NCBI GenBank assembly: GCA_037043015.1
Contig: CM073326.1
Coordinates: 14,578,345 to 14,642,344 of the forward strand
Reading direction: 5' to 3'
Source of the DNA: Bryum argenteum
Taxonomy: Eukaryota > Streptophyta > Bryopsida > Bryales > Bryaceae
DNA length: 64,000 nucleotides
Shown: positions 10,012 through 23,255 of the stretch, one piece after another
How positions within the stretch are numbered: the first letter of the stretch is position 1
Layout: the number at the start of each line of letters is the position of its first letter
Program-made: the position numbers and the translations under genes
Notes under the pieces: generated by a model
Seen by the model: the letters and a program-made list of their open reading frames with translations, nothing else
The model's database searches: none
What the model was told of the DNA's origin: nothing

Positions 10012-13000
10012 TTACTCATCTGGATGTGGCGGCTCTCCGCCTTCCAGACCCCATTCTTCGGCAGCATCGTTGGTGCCGTTCACAGGATGAGGCTCTAAAA
10101 GCTCGCCTTCTCCCTCTATAAACTGGTCTGCCTCCCCAAAACCAACTTCATCGCTCACGTCTACTACATCGTGATGATCCTCTTCCACGTACTCTCCGTC
10201 CTGGTATACCTCTTGCTCCTGCTCTTCCATGGAGCCTCCATTCTGCGAAACAGCCGATTGATCACTTCCCAAACTAATACCAACCTTAGATACTGCGAGC
10301 ACTCAGATAGAATGAAGAGGCAATTGCAAGCGCTAAAGGATTGACTTTACCTCATGCACGGAGCCTCCGTTCTGGTCAGGGGCTTCCTCGTTAACGTGAA
10401 GGCCCTCCATCTCATCTTCCAGATTACCATCAACGCCATTTATGTAGTTGAGATACTCCTTGGCTGGAAGAAGCTGGGACCTGGAGAAACACCGATAGGT
10501 ATAAGACTAGTACGTTTCCAATGGGAAAATACGGAATTCTTCAGTTTAGCGAATACAGTTGAGAAGTTGAGGATGCAATATCGGTCATACCTTAGTTCTT
10601 TCTGCTTCACTTCTTCTTCACATGCCAACTCCCAATCAGGAAACAAGTTGGGATACTCTTGCGGATCTGCTAATGACTCAGCTGCCTTTACATTAATCTG
10701 CTCAAACCGTCGTAACACAACCATCAGATACATTCCTAACAACGTGAGAAGTTTTAGACGAAAAGATTAGATGAATAGGTCTAGTACCTTCTTCAAATCG
10801 TTTCGCCAGAGTCCAACAACATTGCTTACTTCACTTGGCAAATATGTTCGAGCCATGAAGGCCGCCTCTGGTATCCGATTGCTGCAGAGAAATCAACTGA
10901 GATTTAGGAAACAGTCTAAGCATTATTGATTTTCTTCAGCCTAGAACTAGCTACTCCAAATCTGAACTTCTCATGTAAGATGTGAGGTTAAACAAAGTAA
11001 TTTTGGAGATTATTTGAGGAGTACGAAGGAGAGCATGAATATAAGTACCTGTCTATCAATAATTGTACACAGTCCTCCACTTTCCCGAGCAGAAAGAGGC
11101 TGAGGAAGGCCACATTGATCTTTCCCTGCTCCTTGGCAGTGACTGCCAGTTTAGCGAGTCCGTTGGCGTCTCCAAGGGCAGAATGGAGTAACAAGAATCC
11201 ACTGAGATCCTTTGCGTGATCAAAGCATTCTCCTGCAACTTCGAACTGCACACCCCCACTTTCATTTGAGCATGCTTTGATGAACATCAACATCTACTTC
11301 AGGTCAATGAATAGCCAGTCAAAACAAAAACGTCTCTAATTTCTTGTAAGAGGAAATTCTGGTGGTAAGCATTTTCCCTCAACATACCTTGCCAGCGGAC
11401 ATCGCCAATTCACCCAGCTGCTTCCATTTTGACTCACTGTGTGACTCTTCAGCTATTGCCTGAGCAAGCGCAAAACACATTTCAGAAATTAGTGAATCGT
11501 CTGCTTCTCCAAAAATGTATGAGAATGAGAGGTCAGTGCCCTCAACTGGGTCGTCTATTATGGTCATAGATTTGTGATTGAAAAGGTTGTCGTGAATACT
11601 TAGTGATGATATAATCAGTGCATTATAAATATCAAGGATAGTGAATTGAGAGATATTTGTGCACGTATGGAAAACTTTCGAAATAATGGATGAGTATCTA
11701 GTAAACGAAGTTATTTCAAACGTGCCTAAGAAGTTCACATGGAACCCATAGCTTGATCAAATCTGTCGAATTTACCTTGGCGGTCTCCAGCCTGCCAAGC
11801 TGAATGGCTAAATCGAACTTGTAGTCAAGATCTGTTGCAATCTCCAGAGCGTCCTCAACCATACCCCGTGACTCTAAGAACTTCGCCACACTGTCAAACA
11901 AAGGCATGTTAGTACTTCAAATCCAGCCCCAACTGGATGATACACCACTGGGGAAGTGGAACCTTGATGAACGGGCGGATAAGTCCATGATTTCTACTAC
12001 TTTACAGCTATACATGTATCCGCAAACAATTAACAATGGATTTCAATCAGTTCAGATATCAGGTGTCCACTGACCTGTTCATGTGTTCCTTCGGAATGGT
12101 CGGTAAAATCTCCTCTGCTTTCTCAAGATCTCCACGTAAGACCAGGGTTTTGTACTCGATCAGATTTAGCAGCAGGGTGTAGCTCATGACACTGAAACCA
12201 TCCAGAACAATCATAGAACCGAATCATTCACCACACTTAAATCAACTGAAGCACCAGAATCCGTCGCATTCAAAATCAAGATCACTCCGTGAATGTAAAA
12301 TTTCAACAAGATGCTTCGTACAAAAACGTAATCAAATTCTGAGTGTCGCTCACTTGAACTCTTTATCGAGGAGATACACACGACTTTGATTTGCGAGGTA
12401 TCCAAGTAGGTACATGGGGCGATCCAAATGGAACATTGTTGTCACCTGAAACCCAAGTATCACATTAGTATCAATGGCGCAATACCCAGGAATTTAGTGA
12501 ATTCTCACAGTGTTTGATTTGATGAGGAACAACACTGAGCACGTAGTTGGATGAGGAAAAACACTAAGCTCAGAGCAAGCATGTAAGAAATAGTGCTTGC
12601 TTACCTCTCCACCAACACAGTAGTTGAGTCTCCATGCTGAGTTGTTGTAAATGAAGCAGTCACCGACCCACAACCCGGTCCTAATACGCTCCGAAATTTC
12701 GTGCAGAAGTTCAAAGGCATCTTCCACACCTTGCTCATCCGTTTGCCTGCCACTTTCGAAGTGCTCTGTGACGACGTCCCGCTGGACAGAGAAAAAAACT
12801 GAATCATTAGGACGAACGTATTAAAAACCAAAAGCGTTTTAAGACAACAATGTCTGAGCAAGTTTACGCAGTTGTGTGTAGGATGAAGATCACGCTATTG
12901 AAACTGGACTTTCTACTACAAACTGCTTACATTGTACTTCAAAATGTAGAAAGAACTTTCACTTGCGATAGCAACTAGGTCTCCGCTGTCGGACCAGTAC

Positions 13001-16000
13001 ACATTCTGCGCAGAAAAAAAGGTGATCAGTCTATGTTAGATAAGTCAAAAGAAGACACTGTACTTCCCAAACGAATCTGTACTATATTAGAACAAACTCC
13101 TAAAACGAAAGAGCTGTAAGACTTACCTTGACCACAACATCAATCCGTCGAATAACTCGGCACTCAGCCCAATCATAGAAACAAACACAGTCATTCGAAC
13201 GGATTCCAAGCAAGGTCCCCCCATACATTCCTTCAGCTGAAAAAGATGGCCTAACACTTTTCCGTTCCTGCAAGTCATATGAAGGCCTCAAAAATTAAAT
13301 TCTGAAGCTTTTAGTTCGTAATCGATGAAGATCACTGCGGAATTAGAACAAGAAGCCATGCAAATACAGATAAGATATTGGTGAAAACAACAGCGTGGAT
13401 GTGTTAACTACAAAATTAGTTCTCGGCAAGATATTTATACCTGAAAAGTTTTACCAAAAATTTTGATTTTGGAGGTGCTCTCTCGAACTGCGTATTCACC
13501 ATCAGTTGACCAGGCAAAATCTAAGGCCGTACCGAATGATCGGTTCCTCCATGCGAGAGCTGTGTAGATGATAAATTCACCATCACCACAAACCACCACA
13601 AACCTGCCGTTGGGGTTGTGCTTTAGGCTCTGCAAAAATCACAAGGAAGATAAGTCAACCATTCACTCAATAAATCATTAACCAGATAAAAGATATCATA
13701 TATCCATATTCAGAAGTTAAGGTACACAGATATTCACCTGCGGATAAAGATCACAGCTTCCTAGCTCCTTGACTGCTAGAGGCAAGCGCTCTCCATCTGT
13801 AACCTGCAGGATATTTCTCTGTTTAGTATCCCAATTGATATTGTAAACAACCGGTGGTGCTTTTGAGGATGACTACCAGCAGGTAAAACAAATGAGAATA
13901 TATGCAAACGTGACTTGATTAGTAATATGTCTTGAATAATTACCTCAAAATCCGCACCAACTGCCTTAATGTTGACGGTCTGTATTTCATTGTGTTTTGC
14001 CCAGATGATTTTGCCACTACCATCCATACTAGCAACTGGAGCCTCCTTTCCAATTTTGATCATGATGGTTCCTTCGTCGTATCCAATGGCCACTCTGCAA
14101 TACGTCCACATATTAGTTTCTAGAGTCCCATTAAATATTAGCCTAATATACCGCGAAACAAAATATGTAAGCGATACTATGGAATACTTAAAGAGGGGAC
14201 AGTTCTTTATAGAATTTCTGACTGCTCCGTTCTTTCACACGGACAGCAAACCTCGAAACAATACTTTCACTGGAACAGTAAATGACGTGCAATTTTTCTC
14301 GTAAGAACTTGCCTTTTCGAGCCCTTGGTGTACCCGATAGTCCATACTCGCTCCAACCCATAGTTCAACGTGTTCTCCAATCTGAAATACAAAGAGACAA
14401 CTCTTAAACAACGAGTATCATTTGATCGACATAGAATAGCTAGGTGTAGAATACCGGCACCATAGGGATGAAAAAAACAGGCACTAAAACATTGACCTAC
14501 AGTAATGGTAAGACAGTATGATCATATAATACTGGGGAACAATTCTCCTTAAAACTATAAAGGAGGTCCAATCAGATAAGATAAAATATTCACCGAAAAA
14601 CGCTTACCTGTATGTGGTCGCATGCCAGATGCGAACTGTTCCATCCTCTGAACCAGTTATAATAACGGGGAGCTCAGGATGAAAGCACACTGCAGAAACG
14701 TTGTGAGAATGGCCCTCTAAAGTTTGAACACAGCTCTTGGTTTGATAATCCCATACCTGCAACAACAACATATACCAGAGAGAATACCTAAGAATTTGGC
14801 AGCTGCACGTAGCATAGCGGTTTCAGCTGAAGTAGGAACCAGATAGCAGGTAATCAGAAAAAAAGTCTGTACGAAAAGCTTAGGCCATACACTAAAGATA
14901 GTGAACCTAATAATAAAAATCAAAATTCATCAAGCGAGCAATCAACTGCACTATCTACAAAAGTGCAACTATATCAGGTGGAATGCCACATACCTTGGCT
15001 GTTTGATCATCAGATCCTGTGATCAAATGTGGCCGATCGCCACCGGTAAAGTATTCCACACAGTTAACACCCTTTTGATGAGCCTCGAGGGTGAAGTTGG
15101 CTTCAGGTGAACCCAGATTCCAGATCTGCTCGTAAACAGAACTGGTCAACAACATAGATTTGCATTGATAGACTCAAACATTGTCTGGCAGAATACTTAG
15201 CGGAAGGTTTACTTCCTCTGATTTTCTTACGTAATTGTTTCATAGTTCTGAAGACTCTAGAACAAAGCCCCCCAATATTTTATTCACACCTAACCTTCTT
15301 ACACCAGGGTAGTAAGTAGTATCTCACCTTCACAGTTCGATCTAAAGACGCACTTGCAAACGTATTGCTGTCTTTCGGATTGAACGTCACTTGCATGACA
15401 TAATGAGAGTGACCTTCAAAAATCTGGGTGCAGATCCAACCCTTCTCCCAGTCCCAAAGCTTGATAAGCATATCATCCGAGCACGAAAGAACGTAGGGCA
15501 AAGTGGGATGCACTACGACACATCGAATGTAATCGGTATGTGCCTCAAACTGTTTCACTTTGTCCATTGTGTTGTAGTTGTACACCCGGATGAACATGTC
15601 ATCGGACCCAGCTACAATCCACTGCTTGCGAGGAATAAATTTCGCTGATCGAACTGCAAAGAACAATATGATTAGAAAGTAATTAAGTTATTCCATCCGA
15701 AAACCTCGCATATTGCTCAAGCATATAGCATGTTCCTCAAGTAAGCTGCCTTGAAGTGTACAAAGCAGCCAAAACAAATGATTACAACACAAACATGCGA
15801 TATCACGGCACCTACCAGGCAGCTCAGTAACTTCGAAGGACTTCACCAGGGTCTGCGAGAATGAGAAATAAAATTGAGGTTATCCATTGTATATAACCAT
15901 CGACATTGTAACTATAATGTGACTCGTCCTGATGATATGCAATCTAGATGAATGTTAACCCATCACGACCCATCTAAGCCGCCGATGACATGTTAAAAGA

Positions 16001-17554
16001 TAGTTATGTGAATCCGAAGGAATTATTCGCACAACGTGAGGCAGACAAGAAACAGCCTTGGGTTGGATATGAGATATAGATGATTAATCAATTAGGCTTA
16101 TCGGCCCAAAAGACTGATTCTGAGCTGAACATAGTTTCAGTGCCGCCACCCAGTGTGGAAACAATACTCGCAAAGAGGGGTACGAGTTATATACCTGGTT
16201 CTGGTAGTTCCATATATAAACACTCCCCGTGTACAAGGTGGATAATATCCTGCATAAAGATCAGGAAGAGTATAAGTCAATGACTTATTATGCCACACAG
16301 CCAAGTAAACACCGTATATAAGCATGTAGGTTCAAATGGGGTTTATGTGTTCGTTAAAACAAAATTGAAGAGTTCTGAAGCAGTATAATGCTCTAGGTTT
16401 GAATGTTCATGAAACCGAATAACATCCCACGTTCAATAGACTTTTACCATGGTTCTGTTGGATGCAGGTCCACGCATTTGACTCGTTCAGACCTTTGAGC
16501 GAGCTTTCGCTGATGAAAACAATCAGCAGAATCAGAACAGCAGAATCTACTAGAATGAGTTGAGTTAGAAACTACTAATTTGTCACTAAAAATGCGAACA
16601 AACTACAAGACCTAGCCCATGAACCCCTAATAGATAGTTAAAGTAGGCCACTCATCACGCTCAGCATGATAGAGCCAGTACTATCCAAAGTGCTTCAAGA
16701 AGAAGCAAACGATGAGGAAAACATACCTTGATAGCCAAGCGGAGAGGCTGCAGAAAAGAGGAAACAACCAAGAAATAATCAGAATCGCTTGCTCCCAATC
16801 ATATTAACAATATTTCACCAAACATTCCACCATCATTTTCGATTCTAATACAGCTTGCCGTTGGTCATACTAACAATATTGTACCAAACATTCCACCATC
16901 ATTGTCGATTCTCATACGAATTCACGTGCTCCGACCAGTGCCATGAGAACGCACAGCATATATTGCAAACAATGCGAAAAAAAATTCACTCTCTATCAAT
17001 AACACACTACACAGATAACCTCACTACACTTGAATACCGAATTTGTAAACCGATCACGTTGGAAAAATCGGACTAGCACGAAAGTACATAAAAATCTCCA
17101 CCACCAAAGTCGATGTTCAATTCCAGCTCGTTCGATAAGTTCCGACCACCACTACAATGTAGTACTAAAATTTACTACAAACCACTACACTTATTCAAGC
17201 AGCTTAACAGACCTGGCCACATTGCTTTAAGGAGCTAAGAAAATTATCGCCATAGGTAGACTCAAAATTAATCGGACTTCAGCTGCGTCCCATACATTGC
17301 AATAACGCCGTGCGCTGAGAACTCACGACTAGGTCAAATAAGCACACCCTAACAGGAATTAGGGTGATCTCACTACGGAAGAATCCGCCAGGGGGCTCGG
17401 TAACCAAATTTAGAACCAAAATTGGTGAAATAATTGAGAGTGAGGAGCAAGGGATTGAGAGAACTAAGTTATCGCTTCTCCCGGAACGAAAAATGAACCA
17501 AAAAAGATCGGGAAAAGCGCATTTGGATCGCAATAACGGCGAGAAGGCTACCAT
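10012..17554 (-). CDS. COPB2: Coatomer subunit beta-prime (beta'-COP), 24 coding exons
   Basis: Subunit of the COPI coat, which buds Golgi-to-ER and intra-Golgi vesicles; in the known family its WD40 propellers bind cargo sorting signals. My exon model (plus coordinates, 5' to 3'): 17552-17554 (ATG only), 16727-16747, 16448-16509, 16195-16249, 15816-15852, 15328-15653, 14994-15125, 14608-14756, 14313-14381, 13944-14094, 13738-13803, 13441-13629, 13127-13267, 12931-13005, 12605-12781, 12354-12445, 12075-12191, 11776-11890, 11388-11459, 11049-11245, 10788-10881, 10591-10697, 10351-10480, 10012-10242. These join in phase to 935 aa, slightly longer than typical plant members (~920). The N terminus reads [21 protein letters not shown]40 repeats occupy roughly residues 1-300 ([39 protein letters not shown]), followed by the WD-associated and alpha-solenoid region ([18 protein letters not shown]) and an acidic tail. 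One intron (14095-14312) uses a GC donor. The one-codon first exon is the least certain part. Confidence 0.95.
16800..16918 (+). repeat. 66-bp-period tandem duplication in coatomer intron 1
   Basis: 'CATATTAACAATATT' at 16,800 recurs as 'CATACTAACAATATT' at 16,866, with the following ~50 bp conserved ('accaaacattccaccatcat'). It is intronic, with no function seen. Confidence 0.8.
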
Positions 17555-17909
17555 GGTACTCGATCGGTCGTGAGAAGAGGCTCCAAGAGTGAGAAGGGCG
17601 ATTGATCTCCAAACTACGGACGGAGCTTCACCGCCACGGGCACGACGCTCACTGCGAGCGCGTTGCTGTGAACGAAAGTCGAAGGCGATGTTCACGTCCC
17701 AATCGAGATGTTCTTTGAGGTCTGGTAATTTGAGGTTCTCGTTTAAGGTTGTCGAGGATGTATGAATGATTGAGGTCCTTTTCTCAGAGAGAACTGATTG
17801 GAGCAGTGCATATAGGATTCAGGAAATTATTAAGTGTTGGGACTCAGAAGAAAATATTTACTCAATAATAAGAAAATATTTACTCAATAATATGACAAAC
17901 ATAACAAAG
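17555..17909. other. 5' leader and promoter region of the coatomer gene
   Basis: The stretch upstream (minus strand) of the proposed ATG is locally GC-richer (17,560-17,700) than its surroundings, as expected for a leader. No TATA box was assigned. A 22-bp unit, AAGAAAATATTTACTCAATA plus two bases, is tandemly duplicated at 17,848-17,869 and 17,870-17,891. Confidence 0.4.
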
Positions 17910-18214
17910 TACCGTACCACCATAGCAGGTTTGGTCCTCAAGGAACGAATGTTTACTAATTTTGTCTACTAGAAATAAGGTTTGTCTACTAGAATTAGAT
18001 TTTTTTGAAATTTGTTCTTTTGTTTTTTGGAAAATCCTATGCAAAGGAGAGAGATGAACCCGAGGCTCTGACTGTTAAAGTAACTCATCCAGTTGATTGT
18101 TGCAGTAACCCATAAATTCCCAACTTTTTGTTCCTCTTGGCTAGTAATTTTTATTTTTTTATGTTTTCTTGAAATAGAATATTTTATGAACAAATCTACT
18201 ATGGTGGTACGGTA
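17910..18214. mobile_element. MITE-like element (305 bp)
   Basis: TACCGTACCACCATAG at 17,910 is mirrored by CTATGGTGGTACGGTA ending at 18,214; the inverted repeats extend to about 23 bp with two mismatches. The interior is AT-rich without a credible gene. TA dinucleotides sit at both ends, compatible with a TA-targeting family, but the superfamily is not established. Confidence 0.6.
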
Positions 18215-18413
18215 ATTGATTGTGAGGTAGTTCTTGTGAAACATTGATCACAAAGTTGAGGTTATGATTTACACCCTTGGGAGTGCATAGAAATGGACAT
18301 TTGAAATTTTGAGGTTTAAGATCTCCAAAACATAAGAAGATTATGGGTTAAGAGAATCTATGTATGTATGAAATCTCCGTAACTTTTGGTTTTAGAGATG
18401 AGCCACTACAAGG

Positions 18414-18677
18414 AAGTTGGGTGTCTGCAACATATTTTTTACCAAACGTTGTTGTACTGAAAGAATGTCTCAGTATTTGCTCCATAGCTAGAGCAACGTT
18501 TTTAGCAAAATAAATAACACTATTCTTTTAGTATACAACGTTTCCGATAAATTTCATAAACTTTGAGGTAAAAACAATGCTAGAGCAAGTACGACGACGT
18601 CGCCTCACTTGAGCAACATCTATATGAAACGTCGCAAAACACAATGTTGCTAAGCCTTCAACAACTATAGTAGTAAA
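18414..18677 (+). mobile_element. CACTA-like miniature element, left of DHAR
   Basis: It begins CACTACAAGGAAG and ends near 'ctatagtag'. The interior carries many copies of GCAACGT/AACGTTG words, like the subterminal repeats of CACTA elements. About 70 bp (18,545-18,620, 'aaactttgaggt...caagtacgacgacgt') matches the reverse complement of 23,310-23,390. There is no transposase. Ends and class are tentative. Confidence 0.4.
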
Positions 18678-20690
18678 CCTTGCAACCCCTAATGTTGCAA
18701 TGTGTAATCTGTCAAGAAAGTATATTGATCTTCCCCCTTTTGGTCACTAATTCTAATATGATAGTCTTGACAAGTAGTATATGAGAGTTGACTAGGTTTA
18801 TAGCATAAAAAAAGAAAATCACTGTGAAAGCATTTAGGACAATACGAAATACATGTGATTACGTAAAAAGTGTTTTTTCCATTAAAGTATAATACACATA
18901 CGGTTATATAAATAGAATGTAGTAAACCAAACAAAGGTCAAAATATGGTAAAATTAGATATTAAAATTGTGTGAAAGTTCGTGTTGGATGACAAAATGCA
19001 AACTCTTTGAACATCTGTATGTTCATCCAAAATGTCAATGATTGACAATCATCCCACGTGGTTAAGAGCGCTGCACATGGTTGTCACATTGGACAAACTA
19101 CTATTCATTCCATGTCCTGTAGGACGAGCTAATATTTATCAATTGTACCTTTCAAGTATATGTGCATACTCCGAGTTTGAATGGAACACATTCAACCGTG
19201 AGGTGAAGTATCCGAGAGGTTTAATCGACAAGGAGATGTCAATGCGCTTAAGAACGGCTCTCCGAAAGAGGTGAATTGTTTAATGGTGAGTCAAGCAATA
19301 ACACTAGTTGTGCATGGAATCCCACAAATGTCAATTAATCACGTCCATTATTAGTGCATGTTGAGTGTACATTGATCTCTACAATGCGTACACTTAATTA
19401 CTTGCAGCTGGATTTTCAACTAAACGCTAAATCGAGCATGTATAAATTTATAGTTTTGAAAAATGATGATTACGTTTGTAAAATTATTATTATATTGTGT
19501 TGTATGAGATTTCCAATAATTTGATGATTGTGGAGTTTTGCAACTAAAATTGCAGATGTGGGATCTTAAGCTTGCAAATGTGATAAAGTTTGTTCTAGAT
19601 TAGGAGAGTCTAAAGGTTACCTCAATCTCAACTTAGTAAGCCAACTTAACAATTGCTTGCAATTTATGGTTATTATGATAATCGGATCGAGATTTGTCTT
19701 CCATGTAAATAAGTGGTTGGAAGGTCACAAGCTACGCTTGGTTGGATTGGAAGTATTCTTTGTAGAACGTGATTTTGTGTAACCATTTACTGACTTTGAA
19801 AGATAAGTAATATGAATTATTCGTGAAGAATGTCAATTAGTCAAAATAAACAAGTTTTACTTTAACACCCATACAACATGTAGTATACATGCCAATAGCC
19901 CTAGCTCTTACTATGGGGGTTCACACCATCCTCACTCTAATTATGGTGGGAGGGGCTCTTACGATGTAGATTCACACCATTTTAGCTTTGATGCCATTGC
20001 TATATTTGAATTCCAAAATATGGGACAAGGTTTGAATTAAAATACTCATTATTATTCTTGATAAGATTACAATTTTTTAATCATCAACTCATGATCTAAA
20101 TGCAAGTCTCTCATCCCTAAAGGCTCATAAAATCCAAAATGGGTTTTTGAGATTTTAGGCAGCTTAGATGAAGAGGTTAAGAGTCATATTTTTGCTTAAG
20201 ATTTTTACATGGTGCTCTTACCTTGCAAGGTGTAAGCGGTAAAATTTGCAAAACAAATTCCAATTTTAAATGTAGTTTTTAACTATAAATAAAATAAAAA
20301 AAAAAAAAAAAAAAACTTTAAAAAAATGTTCGTAACCAAATTGCTACTCAAGTTCAAAAGTGACCCAAATAAAAAAAACTACAATTATTACAAGGGCAGC
20401 CTCCAAAAATCACAAACCAATCTTCTTATATTTTGGTAATTCTCGAATTATTTCTTTCAAAATTTGTCAAATTTGTCAAAAGTACCTGCTCATTGCTTAC
20501 ATACAATAAATGTCATATATGTTTTTCTGAGTTGTTGTTTTTGTAACTTGTTTTAGAAAGAAATTTGCATGAAGTTTCAGAAAGCAGAATGCATCTCTGA
20601 AATTCTCCATGGCATTCTCAACTTAATCATTTACATGAGAAAAAAAATATGAGCAATTTTTTTAGGGCAACAAGATTCAAGTCTCTCTTA
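18678..20690. other. AT-rich intergenic DNA
   Basis: I see no supported gene. There is an A20 run near 20,297-20,316 and scattered short ORFs, including an 80-codon one at 19,032-19,274 without recognisable domains. It probably includes the distal DHAR promoter at the right end. Confidence 0.4.
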
Positions 20691-20976
20691 CACAAACAAC
20701 CCACCAAAAGAACGAGATTTTTCTCATAGAAACGGAATTATGCTCCTGGGAGTTCCCTTTGCAAGAGAAAGGAGCCACAACGACAGCAGCGCGCGTCGCC
20801 AGTTGGCTCTGCGAAGCGCGCTCCACTTGGCAACACTGCTCTTCTTCTCCTTCAAATCCCCCATCAACAATACCAACAATTCCAACACCACTCAAAACAT
20901 TACATTCCATCACCCTCTTGCATATACACACTCTCCAAAACCTGTGAACTTTGCTACATCGATCGATCAGTCAAGC

Positions 20977-22625
20977 ATGTTGCTGCACAGCCGGACTCTT
21001 TTCACTCGCACCACTGCAGCAACCACAGCTCTCTGTAAGCAATCCCTTGCAATGACTCACCCACTTATGCCTATGCTTGCAGACTCATTATGCTGCAAGT
21101 ATGGCATTTTGAAAGAACCCCACCTGGATTGAGCAATGTGGGGTTGTGCAGGTCCGCGTTTTACCACGGGGGTTGCATCGAAGGTGACTGTGGGCACTCC
21201 ATTGGGATTGCATTCTCCGTTGTACGCCACCAGGAGGACGATGGCTGCCCGTGCTGGTATCGATCTGGAGGCTTTTGGGAAAGCCAAGTCCGGGTCTGGT
21301 AGTCCCAGCAAGGAGCGAGGCGATTGTGAGTAGCCTCCCTTGTCGTCAACCACATTGTTGTTAACGTTTGATTCTGAAGAGACGATTGATGTGGTATTTT
21401 TGTATTGCAGGTCCATTCTCGCAGAGGATTTACATTGAGTTAGAAGGTATTTGTGTATTCAAACTCTTTCAATATCGAGATTGCTTTTTTCTTTACAGTT
21501 GATTGTTGACCTAATTGTGTGCTGTGCAGAGAAGAAGCTGCCTTACACGGCGACTTACATTGAGGAGGGCGACGGCAAGCCTGACTGGTATCATTCTACC
21601 TTAAATTTTTGCAGATTAATTTGATAAACTGTTAAAGTTGATGAATGGATTTTCTGATGAAATGGCAATATTCTATGTGTTTGTTTGACTTACGAAATCT
21701 ACCATTTAGTCACAAAGCTACATTCTGGTGGCATACTTGGTTGTGTAAGTTCCCCTTGAAGTACCAATTGCTTCTTCTTGATATCACAGTCCCTTGCGCT
21801 CATTTCATTGAAATTTGTGGAATGTTGCCATCTCTACTGACGGAAAGTTGAGGTTGTAGGTTCATGGAAAAGAATCCGAAGGGATTGATGCCCGTGCTCC
21901 GAGATGGGGAGCAATGGATTCAAGACTCAGACAAGATCGCTGAGCATCTCGAGACGAAGTATCCCGAAGTCTCATTGGCAACTCCACAGGAGTTAAACAA
22001 GTGTAAGTGCACATGATCCTGGATCCATGCATTGATCATCGAATTTCCTTTCTTATGAAGCCCGACATTGAATGTATTGGCAGAGGAATCAACATCTTTC
22101 AAGCGTTCACAAGCTACTTAAAGAGCAAGAACGCCGACGACAAGAGCAAGGACGAGCTCTTGAAGGAGCTCAAGGCTCTGAATGAGCATCTTCAAACCAA
22201 GGTAAATAAACAATGTGCAAATACGTTTACTTTGATAATAATCCAATAGAGATAGACATGAGGTTATTGAAATGGAATTGCTTACAGGGTCCTTACATTG
22301 CGGGAGAGAATCCAACAGACTCCGACTATGCTTTGATACCGAAGTTGCATCACATGCAAGTGTCACTTGGACATTTCATGGGGTTCAAGATTCCTGCTGA
22401 ACTCAAAGCTCTCCACAAGTACATCGAGGTATGATATGATATCCCCTTTTCAATGCTAATATACTGAATCGTTTCATTGAGGAGTGACTTGAGCTTTTGA
22501 ATTCGCAGCTATTGGAGAGTCGGCCGAGTTTTCAGAAATCGAATTCTCCGGACGAGATGATCATCCAAGGGTGGCAGAAGAAGTTCAGTCTTCCCGACCG
22601 AGTGGTGGAGTCATCCAAAGCGTAA
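20977..22625 (+). CDS. DHAR: Dehydroascorbate reductase, plastid-type, 8 exons
   Basis: Reduces dehydroascorbate to ascorbate with glutathione in the ascorbate-glutathione cycle. Exons: 20977-21034, 21152-21325, 21411-21446, 21530-21587, 21860-22000, 22084-22201, 22288-22428, 22509-22625; together 280 aa in phase with GT-AG introns. Residues 1 to ~50 are rich in S, T, R and A with no acidic residue (MLLHSRTLFTRT...), as in a chloroplast transit peptide. The DHAR/GST-type active site GDCPFSQR follows, with the catalytic cysteine at residue 78. Thioredoxin-fold sequence (NPKGLMPVL, DSDKIAEHLE) leads to the helical GST C domain (GPYIAGENPTDSDYALIPKL, LGHF). A second in-frame ATG at 21241 (Met50) would yield a leaderless ~231-aa protein like cytosolic DHARs. 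The exon 5 donor (GTGTAAG at 22001) is set by phase; the neighbouring GTAAGT would break the frame. Confidence 0.93.
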
Positions 22626-23255
22626 ATCGAGATTGTAGCCACTGTATTTTGTTTGTAAGATTTGTGGATGTGACGAGATTGTCGGAGATGTAGTTTTAGT
22701 TTTTGAAATGTACACTTTTTGAGAAAAGAATCGATTGGGTTTTTGCCATTTTGAAATATCTACTTTTGACAGTGAGGTTTGTGATGGGCTCGTTTCTGTG
22801 GGAAATTGTTTTACATTCTTTGAGAATATGAGTATCGATGTTTGAATATGTTTAGCAAAGTTGCAGTTCGACATCTTGTAACATCATGCACTGAGGTCCT
22901 TTACAGAGGTTAGCAGAAATACTCAGACAGGATATCTCATTTTCCAAAATGAAGTACACTAAGTTAAATAATTTATTTAGTGTGAGGTGATGAATAGTGT
23001 GCTTACCTCTACTACCTGTATAACACTATTTGTCAATTGGTGGGTAATTAGTGTACGTGACTATAGTCACCTTAAACTCTAACCCTAATTTCAACCTTAA
23101 ACCTTTTCACTTCAAGTTTCATTTTTTAACTCAAAATGTCAAAATGTGACTATTCTTTATAAAGAATGTGAGAATTCACATTTAGAATTCTTACAGATGT
23201 AGGTTTTTTGATCATGTTCGCAATTCCTTTGAGTCAAAGTGAGAGACATGTCTCA
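22626..23255. other. DHAR 3' flank and AT-rich spacer
   Basis: Contains the presumed DHAR 3' UTR and AT-rich DNA. No further gene is seen. Confidence 0.4.
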
